NCBI GenBank assembly: GCA_963593765.1
Contig: CAVBBU010000002.1
Coordinates: forward strand, 1-49,045
Source: CAVBBU01 sp963593765
Lineage (GTDB): Bacteria; Bacillota; Clostridia; Lachnospirales; Lachnospiraceae
Reading direction: 5' to 3'
DNA: 49,045 nt
The position numbers were made by a program, and so were the translations under genes. Below the pieces are notes generated by a model, which saw only the letters and a program-made list of their open reading frames with translations, had not been told where the DNA came from and searched no databases. Positions 16,738 to 24,094 of this stretch are shown here, in pieces (the first letter of the stretch is position 1; each line of letters opens with the position of its first letter).

Positions 16738-17027
16738 TGATTAATGGAAATGCAGGAAATTTTATTGATGAATTATATTATCAGGATCATTATGCGATTT
16801 TTAGAGGTGAAAAATTGTTTTTTAATGGATGCCAATGTAAGCTCGATAATGATAAAAAAATTGTATCAGCAACATTAGAAATATATAATTTAAAAACTAA
16901 TGAGATTTTGTTTTCAACAGAGCAAGAAAATCCAAGTGAATGTATTAAGAGATTTGAGAATGCTCCTATATTTAATGGTAAAACATTTTGGCAGGCTGAG
17001 GGCGAAATCGAATGGGTGGATTGCTAA
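16737..17027 (+). CDS. Small acidic protein, possible partner or immunity protein, copy A
   Basis: 96 residues, acidic, with no signal peptide or membrane segment. No family recognised. The ATG shares a base with the stop of the preceding gene (TAATG), so the two are translationally coupled and probably made in fixed ratio. A short beta-rich-looking protein directly behind an MGGRG ORF would suit an immunity or inhibitor role, but nothing in the sequence proves this. Confidence 0.6.
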   Translation: MINGNAGNFIDELYYQDHYAIFRGEKLFFNGCQCKLDNDKKIVSATLEIYNLKTNEILFSTEQENPSECIKRFENAPIFNGKTFWQAEGEIEWVDC

Positions 17028-17094
17028 AAAAAAGACTATTATTAAATATCAGCTAATAAGAGGGATAAAAAAGCAGAAAAAGCGATGAATAAAT

Positions 17095-17123
17095 TTGACG
17101 TGTAACTCAAAAAGGGTTATGTT
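17095..17123 (+). promoter_or_regulatory. Promoter of cassette copy B
   Basis: TTGACG, 17 bp, TATGTT, an exact repeat of the copy A promoter. Confidence 0.55.
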
Positions 17124-17334
17124 AAAAAGATCTTCGATTCATGCCTGTTTCTGCACAATATTTCTCTAGGCCGAAGTTATGGATGGTTGGCTAATAATAG
17201 GTATATTCCGACATATAGGTATGTAAGTGCGTTCAAGGGCTACTAAGATTTGTATACAAAGGAGATTAAGCAATTCTTCCCCTTTTGTAATTTGATTTTT
17301 TGTCTTTGTTTAAGGAGACAAAGGGAGGAGGGCT

Positions 17335-17739
17335 ATGAATAGTCATACAAGCAAAAGCATGCGATTAGATCCATTATTTATGAGAAATCAATATAACGGA
17401 TGTGGGAAATGGAATATTCCGATAATAAAAAAACAATATTTGAAATTAGATGATGTTAAGTTGATCGCATACTCGGATATTAGGATAAATGATAATGAAA
17501 AAAACAGAGAACGAGAGGTGCACTTTTTTATAGATGATTATAGATTCGAAGGCATTTATCAAAATCCTGAACGATCATTAAAAATGTTATCACAATATGC
17601 TTTTGTATTAACACCAGATTATTCCACATATGCAGATATGGACATGTGGAGACAATTTGAAAGTATTGTACATAGCAGATGGTGCGGTGCATATTTGCAA
17701 GGTGCATTAACATGGGCGGCAGAGGTACATTTGCGATAG
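17335..17739 (+). pseudogene. Truncated DUF4417 gene, copy B
   Basis: Identical to the copy A fragment, including the same loss of the C-terminal half after RWCGAY. Because the truncation is shared, it predates the tandem duplication. Confidence 0.7.
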
Positions 17740-18083
17740 GGAATAATGTAGATTATACGTATGAAACTATTGGATATATAGAGGGGGTTAAGGTTTTACG
17801 TGGTTTAGGCAATAAACACGATTTGCCAGTTGAATCCCATTCCAGTAATGCGTATATCAAGCTATATCCAGATGGGACATTTAACATGTTGAGAATATAT
17901 GATTCTAAACATTATTTGATATTTGAGATTGCTTATCATCCAGAGAGAAAACTCACAGGAAATGCGGATAGTATTTTACATATACATTATTATGATAGAA
18001 AATTAAACAGGTCGGATGCACAATATTTAGATAAGGATACATTTGAAAAGTATAAGAAGTATTTGAAGGAAGTAAAATATTAA
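17712..18083 (+). CDS. MGGRG-starting protein of unknown function, copy B
   Basis: 123 residues, identical to copy A, with the same AAGGTG ribosome binding site and overlap with the DUF4417 fragment. The absence of any coding difference between copies indicates a recent duplication or ongoing gene conversion. Confidence 0.65.
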   Translation: MGGRGTFAIGNNVDYTYETIGYIEGVKVLRGLGNKHDLPVESHSSNAYIKLYPDGTFNMLRIYDSKHYLIFEIAYHPERKLTGNADSILHIHYYDRKLNRSDAQYLDKDTFEKYKKYLKEVKY

Positions 18084-18373
18084 TGATTAATGGAAATGCA
18101 GGAAATTTTATTGATGAATTATATTATCAGGATCATTATGCGATTTTTAGAGGTGAAAAATTGTTTTTTAATGGATGCCAATGTAAGCTCGATAATGATA
18201 AAAAAATTGTATCAGCAACATTAGAAATATATAATTTAAAAACTAATGAGATTTTGTTTTCAACAGAGCAAGAAAATCCAAGTGAATGTATTAAGAGATT
18301 TGAGAATGCTCCTATATTTAATGGTAAAACATTTTGGCAGGCTGAGGGCGAAATCGAATGGGTGGATTGCTAA
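18083..18373 (+). CDS. Small acidic protein, possible partner or immunity protein, copy B
   Basis: 96 residues, identical to copy A, again overlapping the preceding stop codon (TAATG). Last gene of the duplicated array; a terminator follows 42 nt later. Confidence 0.6.
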   Translation: MINGNAGNFIDELYYQDHYAIFRGEKLFFNGCQCKLDNDKKIVSATLEIYNLKTNEILFSTEQENPSECIKRFENAPIFNGKTFWQAEGEIEWVDC

Positions 18374-18414
18374 AAAAAGACTATTATTAAATACCAGCTA
18401 ATAAGAGGTATAAA

Positions 18415-18457
18415 AAGAAGTGCCGCCAGCGAGGTCACTAGCAGCACTTCTTTTTTT
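18415..18457 (+). terminator. Terminator after the duplicated cassettes
   Basis: AAGAAGTGC (18415-18423) pairs with GCACTTCTT (18444-18452), followed by a T-run. It differs from the terminator at 15675 at only a couple of loop bases, so one was probably copied from the other when the cassette entered. Confidence 0.85.
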
Positions 18458-18562
18458 AGTCAAAAAAGCAGAAAAATTAAAGTAAAAATCGAAAAAAGGA
18501 CAAGTCTACTTTATAATTCTTGTAAAAATACAGGCTTTATAAAATGTAAGCGGCACGCTGCA

Positions 18563-19312
18563 TTAATATCCAAACGCCAGTGCTCCGCCATCTACTGCAA
18601 AGTCCTGTCCGGTTATGTAGCTTGCACCAGGGCCTGCAAGGAAGCTTGCCATAGCACCTAGATCCTTAGTGTCGCCATATGCATGGAATGGCATACGAGA
18701 AAGTATCTTTGCTTCTCTTTCCTTATCAACTATCTGCTCTGTCATCTTACTTCTAAACCAACCAGGAGCTATGCTGTTTACGCAGATATTGTCCCCTGCC
18801 CACTCAACTGCAAGAGCTCTAGTCATAGAAAGCACAGCACCCTTGCTGGTGCAGTATGGAACGACCTCAGAAAATCCTATATGTGCACTCATGCTTGTTA
18901 TATTAATTATACGACCTCTATCAGCACTCTTTTTTAGATAAGGATAGCAGATAACGCTCATCTCAAAAAGATACTTAACATTGATATTCATAATTCTATC
19001 GAACTGATCCATAGGAAATTCCTCTGCACGGCACTTGTAGCTGGCACCTGCATTATTTACTAAGATGTCTATAGCACCATTATGCTTTGCTGCGATATCT
19101 GCGACTATAGCCTTCATAGAAGCTGAATCTGTTATATCCCCCTTAACATGCACAACGCCCTTAGAGCTTTCGCCAACTCCTTCCTTAGGAGCACCGGTTC
19201 TGCTTATAACATAAACCGTTGCACCATCATCGGCAAGTGTGTTTGCAATCTGGAAGCCTATGCCGCTGCTTCCTCCTGTTACTATAGCTGCTTTAGAATC
19301 TAACTTACCCAT
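18563..19312 (-). CDS. Short-chain dehydrogenase/reductase
   Basis: 249-residue classical SDR. Cofactor motif TGGSSGIG (12-19), NNAG (86-89), catalytic Ser140 or Ser142, Tyr153 and Lys157 (YCTSK), and the PGWFRSKM segment. The C-terminus TGQDFAVDGGALAFGY resembles gluconate/uronate-type oxidoreductases. It stands alone on the minus strand, divergent from the LacI gene, and its location beside the acid-sugar block suggests oxidation or reduction of a sugar acid. The substrate cannot be read from sequence. Confidence 0.9.
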   Translation of the reverse strand: MGKLDSKAAIVTGGSSGIGFQIANTLADDGATVYVISRTGAPKEGVGESSKGVVHVKGDITDSASMKAIVADIAAKHNGAIDILVNNAGASYKCRAEEFPMDQFDRIMNINVKYLFEMSVICYPYLKKSADRGRIINITSMSAHIGFSEVVPYCTSKGAVLSMTRALAVEWAGDNICVNSIAPGWFRSKMTEQIVDKEREAKILSRMPFHAYGDTKDLGAMASFLAGPGASYITGQDFAVDGGALAFGY

Positions 19313-19358
19313 AATAAACCGCCTTTCTTTACTTTTATTATTTGTTTTGTATAATGTT

Positions 19359-19524
19359 GATTATAGTATCATAAATTCTTTTTTCCATGGCATGCTCGCA
19401 TGTCAATGGGAAAAGGGATTTATGACACGCCGCTCAATGAGGATGAAGCAGAGCATAAGCCCAGCGAGAATCCGAATTGAGGTAGGATTGTGAGAGTGCA
19501 AGGCACGAAACAATCCGTGTAATT
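19359..19524 (+). repeat. Structured repeat element, copy 3 (divergent)
   Basis: About 166 bp related to copies 1 and 2 but clearly diverged. Pairing is kept. P1 is GATTATA (19359-19365) with TGTAATT (19518-19524), where copy 1 has GGTTACA/TGTAACC. The P2 hairpin changes CCAC/GTGG to CCAT/ATGG. P3 changes from TTCAAT/ATTGAA to CTCAAT/ATTGAG. P4 GGATTGT/ACAATCC and the flanking AATCCGAATTGA core are unchanged. The 11-bp hairpin after P1 is missing. It lies on the same strand as, and about 55 nt before, the LacI-type gene, so it probably belongs to that gene's leader or promoter region. Confidence 0.75.
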
Positions 19525-19578
19525 GCAATTATCCTTACTCCACGAGAACACAAATTTGCGTAGGAAGGAGAACTTAAC

Positions 19579-20658
19579 TTGAACAAAAAAATAACCATAC
19601 GAGACGTAGCTCTTAAGGCAGGTGTCTCTATAAGCACCGTCCATCAGGCACTTAATGACAAGCCCGGTGCAAGTGCCGAAACAAAGGAGCGTATAAGACA
19701 GATCGCAGACGAGCTTGGCTACCAGCCAAACGCTATCGCATCTAGTCTTAAAAGAAAAACTCAGCATATAGCAGTGCTTGCTCCTAGCCCTAGCGGAAAC
19801 AATGTATTCTACTATCCGCCGCTCTGGGAAGGTCTGCATAACTACCTTGCAAATGCTTCCGATATGAACATAGACTGCCATGAGATAAGCTATACCAGCG
19901 AAGCCGAAGCATCGACAGATTGCATAGATTATCTTTATGAGCTTCATCAAAAAAATAAGATTGATGGGCTGCTTACAGTAGGCCATACCGATGCAACTAA
20001 TACAGACAAGTGGAAGAACATAGTAGAGGGCGGTGCGAGCGTAGTTTTAGTAGGCTCTGCCTCTAGGAATACAAATTATCTGTGCTGCGTTCAGCCAAAC
20101 TACAAGGTTATAGGAAGAGTTATGGCTGAGCTTATACTTAGTCATATCCCAAGCTGCGGAAGCATATTCCTTTGCTGCGGCAATCCAGCCTGGCAGGCAC
20201 ATGCACTAGTAGTGCAAGGCTTTGAGGAATATATGGAAGGCTGCGGTGCAGAAAATATAATATACAAGGATTTTTCTTGGGATATAAAGGATACTTCCTA
20301 TAAGGATATGCTGACTACACTTTCAAAGCCAGACATAGCTGCCTGTGCCAGCGTGCTCGCTCAAAGCAGTACGCTTCTTGGTCGTGCTCTAAAGGAGAGC
20401 GGCAAGGCAGGCAGAGTATTTGCTGTTGGATCTGATCTGTCAGATACCAGCGTTGAATACCTGCAAAGCGGAGTATTTAATAATATCATTCAGAAAAATC
20501 CATATGCACAGGGGTATCTGGGAGTTAAAACCCTTGTAGATTATCTTGCAACCAGAAAGAAGCCTGATGACAAGATAATCTATGTAGGAAGTGAGGTTGT
20601 ATTTAGAAGCAACCTTACTATGTACAGCAAAGGAAACTACAGACCGCTGATGCTATAA
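19579..20658 (+). CDS. LacI-family transcriptional regulator
   Basis: 359-residue regulator. The N-terminal helix-turn-helix and hinge (residues 3-60: ITIRDVALKAGVSISTVHQAL to GYQPNAIASSL) are typical of LacI/PurR, followed by a sugar-binding-like effector domain (QHIAVLAPSP onward). The start is TTG 19579 with AAGGAG at 19565-19570. It lies between the SDR and the dehydratase/TRAP genes, and four AAACGTT-core palindromes in the 21869-22387 gap match the operator type of this family. It is the most likely repressor of the acid-sugar block; the inducer is presumably the imported acid sugar or an intermediate. Confidence 0.92.
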   Translation: MNKKITIRDVALKAGVSISTVHQALNDKPGASAETKERIRQIADELGYQPNAIASSLKRKTQHIAVLAPSPSGNNVFYYPPLWEGLHNYLANASDMNIDCHEISYTSEAEASTDCIDYLYELHQKNKIDGLLTVGHTDATNTDKWKNIVEGGASVVLVGSASRNTNYLCCVQPNYKVIGRVMAELILSHIPSCGSIFLCCGNPAWQAHALVVQGFEEYMEGCGAENIIYKDFSWDIKDTSYKDMLTTLSKPDIAACASVLAQSSTLLGRALKESGKAGRVFAVGSDLSDTSVEYLQSGVFNNIIQKNPYAQGYLGVKTLVDYLATRKKPDDKIIYVGSEVVFRSNLTMYSKGNYRPLML

Positions 20659-20710
20659 TCATATATATAACATTGTGCCGTGCTAATGCAGGTACAGCTG
20701 CTACCCTAGT

Positions 20711-20747
20711 AAGAGAATGCGCCTTACACATTCTCTTTTGTTTTTAC
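20711..20747. terminator. Bidirectional terminator between the LacI gene and the dehydratase
   Basis: AGAGAATG (20712-20719) pairs with CATTCTCT (20729-20736), with T-rich sequence to the right and A-rich sequence to the left (AGTAAGAG). It serves the convergent LacI-type (+) and dehydratase (-) genes. Confidence 0.7.
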
Positions 20748-21868
20748 TTCTGATATGTAAGCACCTTATGGCTGACACATGACTTTTCTATAAGATCCCA
20801 ATCAAGCTCTACACCTACACCCGGCTTGTTAGGAACATGGATAATTCCATTATCATCTATAGGAAGATCTCCCTTCATAGGAAGTCTGTAATTATCCTCT
20901 GGAACAAAGAACTCGAAGTACTTGCAGTTCTTTATAGCACAGCTTACATGAAGATTAACCATATCCATGTAGTTCATGGTAGTAGTGTGAATCTCGCAGT
21001 TAAGTCCAAATGCCTCTGCCATATGTGCTATCTTAAGAGTACCGGTAATTCCATCCTTCCAGCTAACATCGGCTCTTACTATGTCTGCGGCTCTCTGGTT
21101 TATAACCTGAGCTACACCCCAGTGACAGCCTCTTGTAGTTTCTGTTGCAGCTATAGGAATGTCTAAAACTCTGCACAGCTCCTGATACTTGTATAGCTCG
21201 AAATCTCTAAACGGCTCTTCAAACCATTCGTAGCCTAGCCTTTCAAGCTGTCTTCCTACTCGTATAGCATCATCTATAGTATAGTCACCTACAGGATCTG
21301 ACATAAGTGCGAAGTTGTCACCAACTGCCTGTCTAACCTTTTCATGCACTTCCATATCGAAGCTAACAGGCCCACCCGGGTGAGGCTTATATGCCTTGAT
21401 GCCTTTGCTCTTGTAATATAGAGCCTCGTCTACATAGGTCTGAACCTTATCATAGAAATTACTGCTTGCATATACAGGAAGGCAATCTCTGTATGCACCT
21501 ATATATTTATATAGAGGAAGTCCTGCTTCCTTAGCACATATATCCCAAAGTGCGACATCTACTGGACCTGGAAGGAATACAGGGAAAAATGCCTCATGTC
21601 TGTCGACAGTCCAAAGCTCCTGAAATATAGCCTCTCTGTCGTGAGGATCACGTCCTAGAACGACAGGGCCTATGCTTTCCTGAAGATAAGACTCGCTGAC
21701 AGCACCACTTCTTGCAGCCATGCAGGTAGCTATTCCCTCAAGACCGGTATCTGTTGTTAGCTTAATAGCTATAACATCCCAGCCCATCTTAGCTCCAGCT
21801 TGTCTTTTCTCATCAAAAAGACTGTGGCCACGCTCAACCCACCAGGTTTCAAACTTAGTAATAATCAT
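20744..21868 (-). CDS. Enolase-superfamily acid-sugar dehydratase (mandelate racemase type)
   Basis: 374-residue mandelate racemase/muconate lactonising family member. Metal ligands are Asp191, Glu217 (or Glu218) and Glu243. The acid/base side has Lys161-Pro-His163, and Asp267/His294 form the usual dyad with the same 27-residue spacing as in mandelate racemase. Such enzymes abstract the alpha proton of a sugar acid and expel a hydroxyl to give a 2-keto-3-deoxy acid; the particular sugar acid is not evident. AGGAGG lies just before ATG 21868. It is divergent from the TRAP operon across a shared regulatory region, and its 5' leader contains copy 4 of the structured repeat. Confidence 0.88.
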   Translation of the reverse strand: MIITKFETWWVERGHSLFDEKRQAGAKMGWDVIAIKLTTDTGLEGIATCMAARSGAVSESYLQESIGPVVLGRDPHDREAIFQELWTVDRHEAFFPVFLPGPVDVALWDICAKEAGLPLYKYIGAYRDCLPVYASSNFYDKVQTYVDEALYYKSKGIKAYKPHPGGPVSFDMEVHEKVRQAVGDNFALMSDPVGDYTIDDAIRVGRQLERLGYEWFEEPFRDFELYKYQELCRVLDIPIAATETTRGCHWGVAQVINQRAADIVRADVSWKDGITGTLKIAHMAEAFGLNCEIHTTTMNYMDMVNLHVSCAIKNCKYFEFFVPEDNYRLPMKGDLPIDDNGIIHVPNKPGVGVELDWDLIEKSCVSHKVLTYQK

Positions 21869-21890
21869 AGAAATCCTCCTAAATTAATAT

Positions 21891-22047
21891 AAAGTGCGGA
21901 TTGCTCCGTGCTAACGCACTCTCGCAATCCTACCCAGCATTCGCATTCCGGGTTATCACCCTACATGCTCATGCAGGGTAGGTTACAAAATGCAAAAGCT
22001 GCCTTGCATGCAAGCATACAGCCAGCATTAGCATTTTGTAACACTTT
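21891..22047 (-). repeat. Structured repeat element, copy 4 (divergent, minus strand)
   Basis: Read on the minus strand it has the same plan as copies 1-3 with little sequence kept outside the core. P1 is AAAGTG with CACTTT (22042-22047/21891-21896). P2 is a long hairpin with arms TTACAAAATGC and GCATTTTGTAA. P3 is CCTACCC-GCAT with ATGC-GGGTAGG (one mismatch). P4 is GGATTGC with GCAATCC, where copies 1-3 have GGATTGT/ACAATCC, a clean pair swap. The unpaired core GGAATNCGA and the GAGAGTGCG...GCACG section are retained. It ends 22 nt before the dehydratase start codon, so it would lie in that gene's mRNA leader. Confidence 0.75.
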
Positions 22048-22055
22048 AATAGCAG

Positions 22056-22366
22056 AAACGTTTTGCCTAGATTATATGTTTTGAGCCCAAAAAAGTAAAT
22101 AAAAAACTTATTTCGCAAGAATATTTGTCAATGTGCATAGATAAAAAACGTTTAGTTAGTAAAAATGCACAAAATTTCTACCGAACAAACAAAAATAAGG
22201 GCAATTTGTTGACTATGCACAAAATCTGATTTATTTTATATATGAAACTTATAAAAAACGTTTTGCATAAATCCATAGGGTGCAAACATCCCCATAGGCA
22301 GCTATAGGACGTAAACACCCATATAGGCATTTATAGGGAGTAAGCACCCTAGCAGCAAAAACGTTA
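22056..22366. promoter_or_regulatory. Promoter of the TRAP/uronate operon with four LacI-type operator candidates
   Basis: Four AAACGTT-core sites lie at 22056-22063, 22146-22153, 22255-22264 (AAAACGTTTT, perfect dyad) and 22359-22366 (AAACGTTA). Central CG with flanking A/T is the hallmark of LacI/PurR-family operators. A plus-strand promoter, TTGACT (22209-22214), 17 bp, TATTTT (22232-22237), places the perfect site just after the start point, where a repressor would block transcription. The site at 22056 lies between the minus-strand dehydratase leader and its probable promoter. I infer control by the regulator encoded at 19579. Confidence 0.7.
22275..22355. repeat. 29-bp tandem repeat in the TRAP operon leader
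   Basis: Two full units and one partial unit of a 29-bp direct repeat start at 22275, 22304 and 22333; each begins ATAGG and contains AARCAYCC, the first two also ATAGGCA. It sits between the operator at 22255 and the operator at 22359, inside the predicted 5' leader of dctP. There is no spacer pattern, so it is not a CRISPR. Confidence 0.75.
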
Positions 22367-22387
22367 TGTAAATTAGGAGGAAATAAT

Positions 22388-23467
22388 ATGAAAAAAACAT
22401 TATCAATGGTACTAGCAGCAGCTATGGTTATGTCATTAGCAGCTTGCGGCGGATCTTCAACAAGTGCAACTACAGCTGCACCGGCAGAGGGCTCAGGCGA
22501 GACTCAGGCAGCTACAGCTAATGCAGATGCAATCACACTTAGCTGGAACGAGGTAAATGGTGACGACTACGGTGCTACAGTAGGTGCAGAGGAGTTTAAG
22601 AGGGTTCTTGAAGAGGTTTCTGGCGGAGCTATGACTATAGAGATATACAAGAACGGTACTCTAGGAGATGAGAAGACATCTATGCAGGCTATACAGATGG
22701 GAACTCTTGATATATTCAGAGGTAACGCATCTTCACTTCCTAACTATGGCGCTGAGAAGATAGGTCTTACAGGTCTTCCTTATGTATTCAAGGATATGGA
22801 TCAGTTCGAGGCTATGGCAGAGAGCGACCTAGGTCAGGAAATGCTTGATTCAGTAGATGAGGCTGATTGCGGATATGTAGCACTTGGCTGGTTAGTAGAG
22901 GGACCACGTCAGATGTTCATCACACAGAAGGCTTATGAGACACTTGGCAGCCCATCAGAGTTCACACTCGATATGATGAAGGGTCTTAAGATAAGAGTTC
23001 CAGAGACAGACCTTATGGTTAATACTATGAAGGCACTTGGAGCATCAGCAACACCTATAGCTTATTCAGAGCTTTATACTTCACTTCAGTCAGGCGTAGT
23101 TGACGGTGCAGAAAATGGTGTAACATCTTACCTATCTAACTCATTCAACGAGGTAGCTCCTTACTTTATAGAGGATGCACATACATTCGGATGCGGAGTT
23201 ATCCTTATGAACAAGGATAAGTGGAACTCTCTTACAGATGAGCAGAAGGGCTGGATGCAGGAAGCAGCACTTGCAGCTAGAACAGCTTGCTATGATTACA
23301 ACAAGACACAGGAGCAGGCAGCTATAGATTCATTTGATGAGAAGAAGGTAACACTGCTTAAGGTTACAGACCTTGATAAGTGGCAGGCAGCTTGTGAGAG
23401 CGTATATGCTACATATGATGCAGATTCACAGGAAATCATCAAGAAGCTTCAGAGCGGTGAATATTAA
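22388..23467 (+). CDS. dctP: TRAP transporter substrate-binding lipoprotein (DctP type)
   Basis: 359-residue extracellular binding lipoprotein with signal peptide and lipobox SLAAC (Cys20), an Ala/Thr-rich linker, then a DctP fold. The typical arginine region GLKIRVPET and the ALGASATPIAYSELYTSLQSGVVDGAEN block, used by the family to hold a carboxylate, are present. It should bind a sugar acid for the membrane subunits downstream. TTAGGAGG precedes ATG 22388. First gene of the long uronate operon, preceded by operator-like sites. Confidence 0.92.
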   Translation: MKKTLSMVLAAAMVMSLAACGGSSTSATTAAPAEGSGETQAATANADAITLSWNEVNGDDYGATVGAEEFKRVLEEVSGGAMTIEIYKNGTLGDEKTSMQAIQMGTLDIFRGNASSLPNYGAEKIGLTGLPYVFKDMDQFEAMAESDLGQEMLDSVDEADCGYVALGWLVEGPRQMFITQKAYETLGSPSEFTLDMMKGLKIRVPETDLMVNTMKALGASATPIAYSELYTSLQSGVVDGAENGVTSYLSNSFNEVAPYFIEDAHTFGCGVILMNKDKWNSLTDEQKGWMQEAALAARTACYDYNKTQEQAAIDSFDEKKVTLLKVTDLDKWQAACESVYATYDADSQEIIKKLQSGEY

Positions 23468-23488
23468 TTACCAGCTTTAAACATTAAT

Positions 23489-23580
23489 ATTTGCAACAAC
23501 CAGTAATACTAGTAACAAACAGCAATACCAGCAACAAACATTAATACTAGCAACAAACAGCAATACATGTAACAAAAAAC
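23489..23580 (+). repeat. 19-bp tandem repeats between dctP and dctQ
   Basis: Four 19-bp units (23489-23507, 23508-23526, 23527-23545, 23546-23564) and a partial fifth share the pattern A-CNAGYAACAAACAGYAAT with C-rich, G-poor composition. The stretch has no self-pairing, so it should be an unstructured spacer of about 90 nt in the mRNA, immediately before the dctQ ribosome binding site. It may tune the ratio of binding protein to membrane subunits. Confidence 0.8.
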
Positions 23581-23593
23581 GAAAGGGAATTAT

Positions 23594-24094
23594 ATGAGCA
23601 CACTTCATAAAATCAACAAGGTTTGGCAGCCTATAGAAAAGCTGATATTTGATATAACCAAGTATGTATGCGTAGCTTGCCTTGCAGCACTTGTAGCTAT
23701 AGTTTTTTATATCTTTGTTGGAAGATACATTCTTCACAGCTCACCTATGTGGGGCGAGCCATTGTCATTATTCTTACTTACATGGATGAGTATACTTGGA
23801 TCTTCACTTGTTCTTAGAACGGATGAACATCTAAAGGTTACTATGTTTGATGAGAAGATGTCTAAGGGACAGATACTTGCAACAGATATACTTGCAACTG
23901 CATGTGTAGTTGTATTTGCAATCTTCCTTATAGTATATGGAAGTCAGCTTATGAAACAGGCAAGAACTAATTCTATGGCAGGAGTTAATATACCTTATGC
24001 ATGGATGTACCTGTCACTTCCTGTTACAGGAGTTCTATACCTCTTTGGTATAGTATCACAGTGGATGAGGAGGATAGATAGCAATGACAACTAG
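23594..24094 (+). CDS. dctQ: TRAP transporter small membrane subunit (DctQ type)
   Basis: 166 residues with four membrane segments (about 24-44, 54-74, 93-113, 132-152). The segment between the first two contains MWGEPLSLFLLTW, typical of DctQ. It pairs with the large subunit, whose gene overlaps by 11 nt. Acts in the cytoplasmic membrane as part of a sodium-driven importer. Confidence 0.9.
   Translation: MSTLHKINKVWQPIEKLIFDITKYVCVACLAALVAIVFYIFVGRYILHSSPMWGEPLSLFLLTWMSILGSSLVLRTDEHLKVTMFDEKMSKGQILATDILATACVVVFAIFLIVYGSQLMKQARTNSMAGVNIPYAWMYLSLPVTGVLYLFGIVSQWMRRIDSNDN

Larger units (their letters stand above)
15722..17067 (+). repeat. Tandem duplication, copy A (1,346 bp)
   Basis: This segment and the next (17068-18413) are nearly identical, and the three encoded proteins match residue for residue. 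Differences I could see are confined to the last 40 bp: one base in an A-run (8 versus 7), ATATC versus ATACC and AGGGAT versus AGGTAT. The joint contains AAAAAGCAGAAAAA, present at 15722, 17068 and again after the final terminator near 18464, suggesting duplication by short homology. It carries promoter, long leader and three ORFs. A-rich codon use sets it apart from the neighbouring operons and suggests transfer. Confidence 0.95.
17068..18413 (+). repeat. Tandem duplication, copy B (1,346 bp)
   Basis: Second unit of the direct duplication that begins at 15722. It repeats the promoter, leader and all three ORFs at an offset of 1,346 bp. No terminator separates the two units, so copy B can be read from both promoters. 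A terminator (18415-18457) nearly identical to the one before copy A follows directly. Confidence 0.95.

Noticed and set aside
22275..23580. CRISPR-like repeats (29-bp units at 22275 and 19-bp units at 23489)
   Set aside because: Units are directly adjacent with no unique spacers, and no cas genes are present.
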